Origin: an uncultured Candidatus Saccharibacteria bacterium
GTDB lineage: Bacteria; Patescibacteriota; Saccharimonadia; Saccharimonadales; Saccharimonadaceae
DNA length: 6,569 nt
NCBI GenBank assembly: GCA_937990205.1
Contig: CALKRO010000027.1
Span: 1 to 6,569, forward strand
Reading direction: 5' to 3'
A program made the position numbers and the translations under genes. Numbering within the stretch: the first letter of the stretch is position 1; each line of letters opens with the position of its first letter. Below are positions 1-6,192 of this stretch, piece after piece. Under the pieces are notes generated by a model, which saw nothing but the letters and a program-made list of their open reading frames with translations, did no database searches and had not been told where the DNA came from.

Positions 1-175
1 GTGGTTTTGCTTCTTCGATAGAGAAGTCAGCGATAAACTTGGTTTTCTTGAGACCTTCTAGTACAGCAAGCTTTAGTTTAGAAGTTGGTACAACAATCTC
101 GTTTTTGTTGACGAGAATAGCATTGCGGATACGAGTGATAAGGTCGGCAATTTGATCTGTTGATTGTAATGACAT
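1..175 (-). CDS. rpsH: 30S ribosomal protein S8 (uS8), N-terminal part, cut by the window edge
   Basis: S8 is a primary 16S rRNA-binding protein of the 30S central domain and, in enterobacteria, the translational repressor of the spc operon. The 58 residues visible start MSLQSTDQIADLITRIRNA and continue through a VPTSKLK segment and LEGLKKTKFI. This matches the usual S8 N-terminus (DPIADMLTRIRNA ... VPASKLK ... IL..GFI). The C-terminal RNA-binding half lies beyond position 1. The ATG at 175-173 follows the S14 stop by 12 nt, with an AAAGGAT ribosome-binding site in that gap. This is the only junction in the window with real intergenic space. Its position after S14 is the classical spc order. 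Confidence 0.93.
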   Translation of the reverse strand, partial: MSLQSTDQIADLITRIRNAILVNKNEIVVPTSKLKLAVLEGLKKTKFIADFSIEEAKP

Positions 176-187
176 ATCTTATCCTTT

Positions 188-457
188 CTACCAGCTACTC
201 TTTGTTACACCAGGGATTTCACCCTTGCTTGCTTTTTCGCGGAAGCTAATACGGCTGAGACCGAAGCGGCGCATGTAGCCGCGTGGACGACCGTCGAGCA
301 TATCACGATTTTTTAACCTAGTTGGGCTGGAATTTTTTGGTAGCTTCTGAAGACCTTCGAGGTCGCCAGCGGCTTTAAGTTCAGCACGCTTTGCTTTGTA
401 CTTATCGTACATTTTTTGACGCTTGAGGTCACGGAGTACTGCAGACTTTTTGGCCAT
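188..457 (-). CDS. rpsN: 30S ribosomal protein S14 (uS14), zinc-independent form, 89 aa
   Basis: S14 sits in the 30S head next to S3 and S10 and contacts 16S rRNA. The N-terminus is [14 protein letters not shown]. The signature region, residues 46-76 (PTRLKNRD, then [20 protein letters not shown]), is followed by the conserved IPGVTKSSW end. The protein has no cysteine at all, so it is the C-minus (zinc-free) type. Its 89 residues match the shorter C-minus proteins of some Gram-positives rather than the 101-residue E. coli type or the 61-residue zinc type. The frame is open upstream to an ATG at 493, but that start would overlap L5 by 35 nt. The ATG at 457 gives the family N-terminus and has AAGGAG about 10 nt ahead. 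It ends in TAG, the only non-TAA stop among the complete genes. Confidence 0.95.
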   Translation of the reverse strand: MAKKSAVLRDLKRQKMYDKYKAKRAELKAAGDLEGLQKLPKNSSPTRLKNRDMLDGRPRGYMRRFGLSRISFREKASKGEIPGVTKSSW

Positions 458-458
458 G

Positions 459-1028
459 TTATTTGTTCTCCTTTTTCTCGAATGGCATACCAAATGCCTC
501 TAATAATTTACGGCTAGCTTCTTTTGAACCGTTCTTGATGATGAAAGTAATCTCAAGGCCGTGAAGAACTGATGCATCTTCGAAGGTAATTTCTGGGAAG
601 ACGGTTTGTTCTTTAAGACCAACTGAGTAGTTGCCTTGTTCGTCAAAAGATTTGCTAGGTACGCCGTGGAAGTCACGAACGTGTGGCAAAGCAATGTTAA
701 TGAAGCGGTCAACGAATTCATACATCTTATCGTTACGTAAGGTGGTAAGGTAACCAACTGGGGCGCCCATACCTTTACGAATTTTGAAGGTAGCAATAGA
801 TTTCTTTGCTAGTCTAGAGGTGGAAGCTTGACCGGTAATCTTAGCAAGAGTAAGAGCTACGGTTTCGGTGTAGTGCTTATCTTCACGCTTTTTACCAACA
901 CCACAAGATACGATGACTTTTTCAAGCTTTGGTACTTGGTTGATGTTCTTGATGTTAAGCTCTTTTTCTAGGTCTTTTACGATTTTGTCTTGGTATAAGA
1001 CTTTCAAACGTGGGGTATATTCAGCCAT
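459..1028 (-). CDS. rplE: 50S ribosomal protein L5 (uL5), 189 aa
   Basis: L5 binds 5S rRNA and the central protuberance of the 50S subunit, and contacts S13 and the P-site tRNA. Recognisable blocks are [14 protein letters not shown] (residues 32-45), [14 protein letters not shown] (74-87), [20 protein letters not shown] (101-120), the [16 protein letters not shown] block (132-147) and the C-terminal LLEAFGMPF (175-183). Length is normal for the family (about 180). Compared from memory with the usual FKLREGMPIGAKVTLR stretch, residues 81-98 appear about two residues longer. The last codons (KKENK) carry the AAGGAG ribosome-binding site for S14, whose ATG is one base past the stop. Start: ATG 2 nt after the L24 stop, with AAGGGA upstream. 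Confidence 0.96.
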   Translation of the reverse strand: MAEYTPRLKVLYQDKIVKDLEKELNIKNINQVPKLEKVIVSCGVGKKREDKHYTETVALTLAKITGQASTSRLAKKSIATFKIRKGMGAPVGYLTTLRNDKMYEFVDRFINIALPHVRDFHGVPSKSFDEQGNYSVGLKEQTVFPEITFEDASVLHGLEITFIIKNGSKEASRKLLEAFGMPFEKKENK

Positions 1029-1030
1029 GA

Positions 1031-1258
1031 TTATTTCCCTTCTTTCTTGAGATTGGAAAGATCGATACCGACGTGAATATCTTTCTTACCACCCTTTGGA
1101 TTAAATTGAGTGGCTTTGATGTGACGCTCGCGAATGCCGATACCTTCGATCATTGCTTTGTGAGCGGCACGATCCATTTTGACGATTTTACCAGTCTGAC
1201 CTTTGTGGTCGCCGGCAATGATTTTTACCATATCGCCAGATTTCAAATTCTGTGCCAT
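1031..1258 (-). CDS. rplX: 50S ribosomal protein L24 (uL24), short form, 75 aa
   Basis: L24 is an early assembly initiator that binds 23S rRNA near the exit-tunnel opening. A KOW motif fills roughly residues 6-32 (KSGDMVKIIAGDHKGQTGKI), followed by the family pattern IEGIGIRERHIKAT, an N-P-x-G-G loop (53-57) and DIHVGIDLSNL, which corresponds to the usual 'IHVSNV' strand. The protein stops there. Family members are usually about 100 residues and continue with a GKPTRVGF-like strand and a basic tail; that part is absent. The stop is followed 2 nt later by L5, so the shortness is not a visible frameshift: the terminal KKEGK codons supply the AAGGGA site for L5. The ATG follows the L14 stop by one base, with GGAGGT in front. 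Confidence 0.93.
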   Translation of the reverse strand: MAQNLKSGDMVKIIAGDHKGQTGKIVKMDRAAHKAMIEGIGIRERHIKATQFNPKGGKKDIHVGIDLSNLKKEGK

Positions 1259-1259
1259 A

Positions 1260-1628
1260 TTATAGAACCTCCGGTGCTAAACTGATAATCTTGTTGAAGC
1301 CGAGTTCACGAAGCTCACGTGGGACTGGTCCGAAGACACGAGTACCCTTTGGAGTTTTGTCGTCGTTAACGATGACTGCGGCGTTGTCGTCGAAGCGGAT
1401 GGTAGAACCATCAGTACGGCGAATTTGGCCACGAGTACGGACGATAACGGCACGAACTACTGCTTTTTTCTTAATATTGCCTGTAGGAGATGCGTCCTTT
1501 ACGCTGGCGGTGACAATGTCACCAACACGAGCGTAACGAGCGCGAGTTCCACCGAGGACACGGATTACGCCAAGTTCCTTGGCTCCGCTGTTATCTGCGA
1601 CAGCTAATCTAGTTTCCTGTTGAATCAT
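1260..1628 (-). CDS. rplN: 50S ribosomal protein L14 (uL14), 122 aa
   Basis: L14 binds 23S rRNA at the subunit interface, forming bridges to 16S rRNA, and is the docking site of the silencing factor RsfS where present. The sequence is full-length and canonical: [20 protein letters not shown] at the start, [21 protein letters not shown] (27-47), [19 protein letters not shown] (53-71), [11 protein letters not shown] (79-89), then [20 protein letters not shown] (95-114) and SLAPEVL at the end. No family block is missing. It starts one base after the S17 stop with an AAGGAGAGG site. Its terminal PEV codons hold the GGAGGT site for L24. Confidence 0.98.
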   Translation of the reverse strand: MIQQETRLAVADNSGAKELGVIRVLGGTRARYARVGDIVTASVKDASPTGNIKKKAVVRAVIVRTRGQIRRTDGSTIRFDDNAAVIVNDDKTPKGTRVFGPVPRELRELGFNKIISLAPEVL

Positions 1629-1629
1629 C

Positions 1630-1926
1630 TTAGTTTTCCTCTCCTTCTTGATCGCCAGTAACTTCAGACTTTAATTCGACTGAGTCGTGGGATTTTTCAA
1701 GAATTTTGACGAGTTTATAAGTACAAGTCTTTGAGTAAGGACGGCAGGCGACGATTTCTACCTTATCACCAAGCTTAGCCTCATTTGCTTCATCATGAGC
1801 GGTGTACTTACGGGTGTGTGAGTACTGCTTGTGATAAAGTGGATGAGTTTCACGGCTGGTAATGGAGACGGTGACGGTCTTATCGCGCTTATCAGAGGTA
1901 ACTACTCCTTGAAGTGTTTTTGCCAT
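1630..1926 (-). CDS. rpsQ: 30S ribosomal protein S17 (uS17) with acidic C-terminal tail, 98 aa
   Basis: S17 is a primary 16S rRNA binder needed for early assembly of the 30S body. The OB-fold signature is present: [18 protein letters not shown] (5-22), [18 protein letters not shown] (28-45), [15 protein letters not shown] (53-67) and the closing strand YKLVKILE (70-77). After that the protein runs on for about 20 residues, ending [12 protein letters not shown]. The usual family length is about 85, so this is a modest acidic extension of unknown role. Part of it doubles as the AAGGAGAGG ribosome-binding site for L14. The start ATG lies 2 nt past the L29 stop. Confidence 0.96.
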   Translation of the reverse strand: MAKTLQGVVTSDKRDKTVTVSITSRETHPLYHKQYSHTRKYTAHDEANEAKLGDKVEIVACRPYSKTCTYKLVKILEKSHDSVELKSEVTGDQEGEEN

Positions 1927-1928
1927 AC

Positions 1929-2108
1929 TTAGGCTCCCTTTCCTTGATTAATTAAAGTTAGTGCTTTGGCAATTTCTTTGCGCAAAGCTTTGATACGATG
2001 TGGATTTTGCAAGGTGCCTTCGTAGAGTCCACGCTTAGCTTCGAGAAGCTCTTGCTTTAGTTCAGCGACGGTTTTAACCTTGGCGGTTTCAGTTTTCTTG
2101 TCAGCCAT
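1929..2108 (-). CDS. rpmC: 50S ribosomal protein L29 (uL29), 59 aa
   Basis: L29 lies beside L23 at the peptide exit site. Translating the gap between L16 and S17 gives a 59-residue frame beginning MADKKTETAKVKTVAELKQE and ending ALTLINQGKGA. The diagnostic block LQNPHRIKALRKEIAKALTL (residues 33-52) matches the usual LENPHRIREVRRDIARVLT of L29. The segment before it (ELLEAKRGLYEGT) aligns without gaps to the family's ELFNLRFQLATGQ, though the sequence is divergent. The N-terminus is a short lysine/threonine-rich lead instead of the common MKAKELR. The ATG is 2 nt past the L16 stop with AAAGGTGA upstream. The terminal GKGA codons carry AAGGGAG for S17. Confidence 0.94.
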   Translation of the reverse strand: MADKKTETAKVKTVAELKQELLEAKRGLYEGTLQNPHRIKALRKEIAKALTLINQGKGA

Positions 2109-2110
2109 GA

Positions 2111-2530
2111 TTAAATTTCACCTTTCCTTACAAATTTACAACGTACTGGAAGCTTGTGAGAGGCAAGACGAAGTGCTTCTTTTGCCTGTTCTTCAGTGAC
2201 TTCAGCCATTTCGAACATCACAGTACCAGTTTTAACTTTAGCTACGTAAAACTGTGGTTCACCTTTACCAGAACCCATTTTCACATCAAGAGGTTTCTTG
2301 GTGACAGGGGTGTGTGGGAAGATGCGGATCCAAATTTTACCACCACGCTTAATGTAGCGGGTAATAGCTTGACGGGCAGCCTCGATTTGGCGGGAATTGA
2401 TGCGTTCATTGTCGAGAGACATGAGACCAAATTCACCAAAAGCGACAGTGTTACAGCGAGTAGCTACGCCATCATTTTTGCCTTTTCTAACCTTACGGTG
2501 CGCAACGCGACTTGGAAGTAAAATAGCCAT
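2111..2530 (-). CDS. rplP: 50S ribosomal protein L16 (uL16), 139 aa
   Basis: L16 is a late-assembling protein at the base of the central protuberance that helps position A-site tRNA. Seen in order: [17 protein letters not shown] (5-21), [20 protein letters not shown] (31-50), [20 protein letters not shown] (51-70), [20 protein letters not shown] (71-90) and the C-terminal [16 protein letters not shown]. Length is typical. At the place of the E. coli arginine (R81 in PLAVRMGKGKG) that is hydroxylated by YcfD/RoxA there is a lysine (K84); most homologues I recall have arginine. The start is 2 nt after the S3 stop, with AAGGGAGA upstream. Its last codons (RKGEI) provide the site for L29. Confidence 0.97.
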   Translation of the reverse strand: MAILLPSRVAHRKVRKGKNDGVATRCNTVAFGEFGLMSLDNERINSRQIEAARQAITRYIKRGGKIWIRIFPHTPVTKKPLDVKMGSGKGEPQFYVAKVKTGTVMFEMAEVTEEQAKEALRLASHKLPVRCKFVRKGEI

Positions 2531-2532
2531 AT

Positions 2533-3159
2533 TTATTTTTCTCCCTTATAAATCCAAACCTTAACACCTACGATACCGGCGATGGTTGGAGCGTGATGAC
2601 AGTAGAAATCGATGTCGGCACGGAGAGTATGTAGAGGAACTGAACCCTCGATGAATTTCTCACGGCGAGACATTTCGGCGCCATTAAGACGGCCAGAAAC
2701 TTCGACACGAACACCTTTAGCGCCTGCGGTCATGGTAGACTGAGTAGCCATCTTGACTGCGCGGCGGAAGTTCATACGCTTACCAAGTTGGAAACCGATA
2801 TTTTCAGCAACGAGCTTGGCGGATAATTCAGGTTTCTTAACTTCTTCCACGTTGAGGCGGATTGGTTGAGAAACGAATTTTTCCAATTCTTTCTTTAATT
2901 CATTAATACCAGCACCTTGTTTGCCGATAACTGCACCAGCCTTAGCGGTACGGATAGTAACCGTAGTGAGGTTGTCAGTACGTTCGATTTCGATGCGGGC
3001 AATGGTTGGGCGAGCTTTGAAACGGTTTTCAATAGTCTCGCGGATCTTGACGTCTTCGATTAACCATTTTTTGAAATCAGTGTTTTTAGTGAACCACTTA
3101 GAGGCCCAATCTTTACTGATTTGAAGGCGATAAGAAACCGGGTTTACTTTTTGACCCAT
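2533..3159 (-). CDS. rpsC: 30S ribosomal protein S3 (uS3), 208 aa
   Basis: S3 forms the mRNA entry tunnel of the 30S head with S4 and S5, and contributes to unwinding structured mRNA. The start MGQKVNP is canonical. A KH type-2 domain covers roughly residues 40-108, with the GxxG loop at 79-82 (VIGKQG). The arginines and lysine corresponding to the E. coli helicase residues are present at R132, R133 and K136. The C-terminal domain has the RVEVSGRLNGAEMSRRE block and VPLHTLRADID, and ends VGVKVWIYKGEK, without the 20-30 residue tail of E. coli S3. Residues 185-193 (FYCHHAPTI) are unlike the usual YGTAEAHTT-type stretch. The start ATG overlaps the L22 stop by one base (TAATG), with AAGGAGGA upstream. 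Confidence 0.97.
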   Translation of the reverse strand: MGQKVNPVSYRLQISKDWASKWFTKNTDFKKWLIEDVKIRETIENRFKARPTIARIEIERTDNLTTVTIRTAKAGAVIGKQGAGINELKKELEKFVSQPIRLNVEEVKKPELSAKLVAENIGFQLGKRMNFRRAVKMATQSTMTAGAKGVRVEVSGRLNGAEMSRREKFIEGSVPLHTLRADIDFYCHHAPTIAGIVGVKVWIYKGEK

Positions 3160-3539
3160 TACTTGTCCTCCTTAGCTGATTCTTTTTTAGCTTTTTCTTC
3201 GCCAGCTACTTCAACGAAGATGTTGCTGCTAATCTTCTCAAATGGAAGAGCGCGACCGCGTGATGCAGGAACAAAACGGCGGATGCGGGTACCAGCAGTA
3301 ACAGAGATACGAGCGATGCGGATAGTCTTAGGATCAATTGAAACACCAGAGTTAATAAGGTTAGCTTTGGCAGAATCAATAGCCTTCATGACTGGACGTG
3401 CAGCGCGGCGTGGGGTGTGTTCTAGGATAACAAGAGCGTCAGCGACGTAGCGATCGCGAACGAGGCTAGCGACAACATTGGTCTTGCGTGGCATAGAATC
3501 TACACCTTTAATGTAAGCGTGTGCAAAATGAGTGGACAT
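3159..3539 (-). CDS. rplV: 50S ribosomal protein L22 (uL22), 126 aa
   Basis: L22 spans the 50S; its beta-hairpin lines the exit-tunnel constriction opposite L4 and is a known site of macrolide-resistance changes. Visible blocks: MPRKTNVVASLVRDRYVADA (16-35), LVILEHTPRRAARPVMKAID (36-55), then the hairpin region ISVTAGTRIRRFVPASRGRA (78-97), LPFEKISSNIFVEV (98-111) and a basic/acidic tail. The usual S-P-R-K motif reads M-P-R-K here. The ATG at 3539 overlaps the S19 stop by one base (TAATG) and follows GGGAGGT. The methionine at residue 16 has no comparable site, so the longer start is preferred; it adds the AYIKGVD strand expected in the family. The final AKEDK codons encode the S3 ribosome-binding site. 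Confidence 0.95.
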   Translation of the reverse strand: MSTHFAHAYIKGVDSMPRKTNVVASLVRDRYVADALVILEHTPRRAARPVMKAIDSAKANLINSGVSIDPKTIRIARISVTAGTRIRRFVPASRGRALPFEKISSNIFVEVAGEEKAKKESAKEDK

Positions 3540-3820
3540 TATTTACCTCCCTTTACATCAGCTTTTTTACCACCATGGCGTTTGAACTTGCGGGTTGGAG
3601 CAAATTCACCAAGCTTGTGTCCGACCATATTTTCGGAAACGAAGACTGGAACGTGGACTTTGCCGTTGTGAACAGCGACAGTGCGACCAACCATTTCTGG
3701 GAAGATGGTTGAGTGGCGAGCCCAGGTTTTAATCACGGTGCGATCTTCAGCGGAGAGAGCTTTGATCTTCTTTTCGAGTTTAAAATCCACGAATGGACCT
3801 TTTTTAAGGCTACGAGACAT
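3539..3820 (-). CDS. rpsS: 30S ribosomal protein S19 (uS19), 93 aa
   Basis: S19 is in the 30S head, pairs with S13 and contacts the A-site finger bridge. The sequence is canonical over its full length: [15 protein letters not shown] (1-15), [20 protein letters not shown] (31-50), [20 protein letters not shown] (51-70) and [16 protein letters not shown] (71-86). The short K/G tail (VKGGK) holds the GGGAGGT site for L22. The start ATG lies 3 nt past the L2 stop, with a somewhat weaker AGAGGAAA site ahead of it. The order L2-S19-L22-S3 is the classical one. Confidence 0.98.
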   Translation of the reverse strand: MSRSLKKGPFVDFKLEKKIKALSAEDRTVIKTWARHSTIFPEMVGRTVAVHNGKVHVPVFVSENMVGHKLGEFAPTRKFKRHGGKKADVKGGK

Positions 3821-3823
3821 AGA

Positions 3824-4660
3824 TTATTTCCTCTTTCCTTCGTGACGACTACGCACGATCATTTTATTAGTTTTCTTATTGTGACGAGTACGGAAACCGA
3901 GAGTGAGCTGACCCCATGGTGTACGAGGAGCTTTACCGGTACCGTGACGACCACCGTCACCACCACCGTGTGGGTGATCTGTAGCGTTCATAACAACACC
4001 ACGGACACTTGGGCGGATTCCTTTACGACGAGTACGACCTGCAGCACCAATCTTGATGTTTTGGTGTTGGAGGTTGCCAACTACACCGATGGAAGCTTCA
4101 CAGGTTGCGAGAACTTTGCGAACTTCACCAGATGGCATACGAAGAGTGGCATAGCCGTTTTCTTTTGCCATAAGTTGAGCGGATGCACCAGCGGAGCGGG
4201 CCATTTGAGCACCACGACCTGGAGTTAGCTCGATAGCGTAAACCATAGTACCGACTGGAATTAGGTCAAGAGCTAAGCGGTTAGATTCTTCAATTGGAGC
4301 TTCTGCACCAGTTTGGAATTTCTTGCCCTTAAACATCTTGGAATCAGCAAGTACGTAATGGAAGTTGTTGTTTTCGTCTTTGATACGAGCAATACGAGCG
4401 CTACGGTTTGGATCGTATTCGATCTCCATAACTTCGTAAGTCTTACCTTGTGGAAGGTTGTGAGTAAGAATACGATAGTGTCTCTTCACACCACCACCAC
4501 GGTGACGAACAGTAATGCGTCCTTGGTTGTTTTTACCTGCATTCTGCTTTTTAGCCTTCAAGAGAGACTTGAGAGGTTTTCTGGTCGTAATTTGATCAAA
4601 ATCCTGAGTAGTCTTCTGGCGCTGAGCAGGAGTAGTAGGACGATAAGCTTTAATGCTCAT
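3824..4660 (-). CDS. rplB: 50S ribosomal protein L2 (uL2), 278 aa
   Basis: L2 is a primary 23S rRNA binder close to the peptidyl-transferase centre and is needed for subunit association. The N-terminal OB-type domain contains NNQGRITVRHRGGGVKRHYR (44-63) and the YEVMEIEYDPNRSARIARI block (75-93). The SH3-like domain contains LTPGRGAQMARSAGASAQLM (145-164) and GNLQHQNIKIGAAGRTRRKG (195-214). The signature RGVVMNATDHPHGGGDGG (220-237) keeps the histidine equivalent to E. coli H229 at the same number. The following stretch (RHGTGKAPRTPWG) differs from the common APIGRKSPVTPWG but is similar in length. The start overlaps the L23 stop by one base (TAATG), with AAGGAGAT upstream. Confidence 0.98.
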   Translation of the reverse strand: MSIKAYRPTTPAQRQKTTQDFDQITTRKPLKSLLKAKKQNAGKNNQGRITVRHRGGGVKRHYRILTHNLPQGKTYEVMEIEYDPNRSARIARIKDENNNFHYVLADSKMFKGKKFQTGAEAPIEESNRLALDLIPVGTMVYAIELTPGRGAQMARSAGASAQLMAKENGYATLRMPSGEVRKVLATCEASIGVVGNLQHQNIKIGAAGRTRRKGIRPSVRGVVMNATDHPHGGGDGGRHGTGKAPRTPWGQLTLGFRTRHNKKTNKMIVRSRHEGKRK

Positions 4661-4971
4661 TATTTTTTATCTCCTTCCTCAACAGTTTCTTCGTCGAAGA
4701 CGCGGATTTTGTTACCCTCAGCAAGTGTGACATAAGCATACTTGCGGTCGCGACGATATGTTGTGCCTGGATAGGCGTGTTTACCCTTTGAAAAGCGGGT
4801 CGCTTTACCCTTACGAGTAAGAATACGGATATCTTTGACGGTGACATTGTATTGTTCAGCGACGGCCTTAGCTACGGCGAGCTTGGAAGCGTCAGCAGGA
4901 ACATTAAAGATATAAGTAGATTTACTTTGTTCGGCGTAAGCCTTTTCGGTTCTTCGAGGAATAAGTAGCAT
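4660..4971 (-). CDS. rplW: 50S ribosomal protein L23 (uL23), 103 aa
   Basis: L23 sits at the peptide exit and is the docking point for trigger factor and SRP. The family pattern is a P-x-x-T-E-K motif near the start (PRRTEK, 5-10), STYIFNVPADASKLAVAKAV (18-37) for the helix following the first strand, YNVTVKDIRILTRKGK (41-56), a basic loop (57-77) and KYAYVTLAEGNKIRVFDE (77-94). Length is normal. The acidic end (TVEEGDKK) contains the AAGGAGAT site for L2. The ATG overlaps the L4 stop by one base, so the two genes share a TAATG junction and are likely translated by coupled re-initiation. Confidence 0.95.
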   Translation of the reverse strand: MLLIPRRTEKAYAEQSKSTYIFNVPADASKLAVAKAVAEQYNVTVKDIRILTRKGKATRFSKGKHAYPGTTYRRDRKYAYVTLAEGNKIRVFDEETVEEGDKK

Positions 4972-5573
4972 TATGCGTTCTCCTTTCCGATTAACCAGTT
5001 TTCGAGTTGAGCTTCAGAATCCTTTACGAGCACGATTTTGTCTGCATTCATGATGTCGAAGACATTGAGGAATGTAGGACGAACAACTTTGACAAAGTCG
5101 ATGTTGTTGGTTGCACGTAGAGTTAAAGCATCTTTCTCTGGAACTACGATCAGCGTGTTTTCTGAAGTAATACCATTTTTCTTAAGAGTAGCCAAGACTT
5201 CTTTAACTTTACCATCTTTGATACCGAGAGAATCGATAGTGATGATGCTCTTGTCGGTGTTCTTGATGGAAAGAGCTTGCATAACTGCAACCTTCTTAGC
5301 GTTTCTTGAAAGATTTTTGGTGAAGTTTTCGTTGCCAGTACGGCCGCCAGCTACACCACCATGGCGCCAGATAGGGTTACGGGTAGAGCCGAAACGAGCA
5401 CGACCAGTTCCTTTTTGCTTCCATGGCTTCTTACCACCACCGCGAACTTCGCCACGCTTCAAAGTTTTAGCGTGTGAGCTACGTGAGTTAGCAAGATATG
5501 CATCGTAAGCTAATTTAATCAATTCGTGATTAGTAACTTCGAGATTGAAGATTTCTGGATTTAAATCTGCCAT
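4971..5573 (-). CDS. rplD: 50S ribosomal protein L4 (uL4), 200 aa
   Basis: L4 binds 23S rRNA domain I; its extended loop lines the exit tunnel. In gamma-proteobacteria it is also the autogenous repressor of the S10 operon. The tunnel-loop signature is complete at residues 41-60 (GEVRGGGKKPWKQKGTGRAR), followed by GSTRNPIWRHGGV (62-74) and a Rossmann-like C-terminal part ending in DKIVLVKDSEAQLENWL. The N-terminus is short: MADLNPEIF begins almost directly at the helix where relatives have 10-20 more residues forming a first strand. No better start exists, because the frame upstream of this ATG meets a TAA within the L3 gene and offers no ATG. The AAAGGAGT site sits at ideal distance. One base separates it from the L3 stop. 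Confidence 0.96.
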   Translation of the reverse strand: MADLNPEIFNLEVTNHELIKLAYDAYLANSRSSHAKTLKRGEVRGGGKKPWKQKGTGRARFGSTRNPIWRHGGVAGGRTGNENFTKNLSRNAKKVAVMQALSIKNTDKSIITIDSLGIKDGKVKEVLATLKKNGITSENTLIVVPEKDALTLRATNNIDFVKVVRPTFLNVFDIMNADKIVLVKDSEAQLENWLIGKENA

Positions 5574-5574
5574 A

Positions 5575-6192
5575 TTACTCCTTTCCCTCCACAGTTACGA
5601 TACCTTTCTTTGGTCCTGGGACGGCGCCCTTAAGACCGAGGATGTTGTTTTCCTTATCGATGTAAGCAACGACAAGATTCTTTACAGTAACTTGATCGTG
5701 GCCCATGCGACCTGGCATGCGCTTACCCTTGAAAACTTTTTGAGGATACATCGAGCCGATAGAACCGACTTTACGAATATCGCCCTTGAAGCCGTGGGTA
5801 TTGCGTGACTCTTGGAAGTTCCAACGTTTGACAGTACCAGCAAATCCTTTACCCTTCGAAATACCAGTAACCGCAACCTTGTCTCCAATTTCAAAATTAT
5901 CGACTGTAAATACGTCGCCTAACTTGAAATCTGTGGTGGAATCCGTACGAAATTCCTTTAAGATTTTAGGACTTAATGTTTCTCCAGCTTTTTTGACGTG
6001 AGCTGATACCGACTTGCTCAGATTCTTACCCTTACCGTAACCGAGCTGCACAGCATTATAACCATCGGTTTCGACGGTTTTTATCTGAGTCACTGTGGCT
6101 GGTCCAGCTTGAAGGATAGTAACAGGGGTCACTAAACCATCTTCGCTGATGATTTGGGTCATACCAATTTTGGTGCCGAGGATGACTTTCAT
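5575..6192 (-). CDS. rplC: 50S ribosomal protein L3 (uL3), 205 aa; first gene of the operon
   Basis: L3 is one of the two 50S assembly initiators and reaches toward the peptidyl-transferase centre. Landmarks: LGTKIGMTQI (5-14), VTPVTILQAGPATVTQIKT (21-39), AVQLGYG (47-53), ISKGKGFAGTVKRWNF (111-126), THGFKGDIRKVGSIGSMYPQ (132-151), KVFKGKRMPGRMG (152-164) and LGLKGAVPGPKKGIV (185-199). Length is typical. The E. coli glutamine methylated by PrmB lies in a GQNQTPGK loop; here the loop is GSMYPQK, one residue shorter as in Bacillus-type L3, with no equivalent glutamine. Two overlapping AAGGA-type sites (AAAGGAAAGGAAAAG) precede the ATG. In E. coli S10 would come first; here only a non-coding leader does. 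Confidence 0.97.
   Translation of the reverse strand: MKVILGTKIGMTQIISEDGLVTPVTILQAGPATVTQIKTVETDGYNAVQLGYGKGKNLSKSVSAHVKKAGETLSPKILKEFRTDSTTDFKLGDVFTVDNFEIGDKVAVTGISKGKGFAGTVKRWNFQESRNTHGFKGDIRKVGSIGSMYPQKVFKGKRMPGRMGHDQVTVKNLVVAYIDKENNILGLKGAVPGPKKGIVTVEGKE

Noticed and set aside
458..493. A 12-residue N-terminal extension of S14 from an ATG at 493
   Set aside because: It would overlap the end of L5, lacks a proper ribosome-binding site, and is absent from the S14 family; the ATG at 457 gives the conserved MAKKS start.
3713..4228. A 171-codon open frame on the plus strand
   Set aside because: It lies antisense across the L2 and S19 genes, whose sequences are unmistakable. Its translation is threonine-rich, low complexity and a by-product of the conserved minus-strand codons.
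5038..5508. A 156-codon open frame on the plus strand
   Set aside because: It is antisense within L4, has no ribosome-binding site of note, and its composition follows the L4 codons.
1..6192. UGA reassignment (code 25), as in Gracilibacteria and Absconditabacteria
   Set aside because: No in-frame TGA is needed or seen in any of the ribosomal genes, and all are full length under the standard code.
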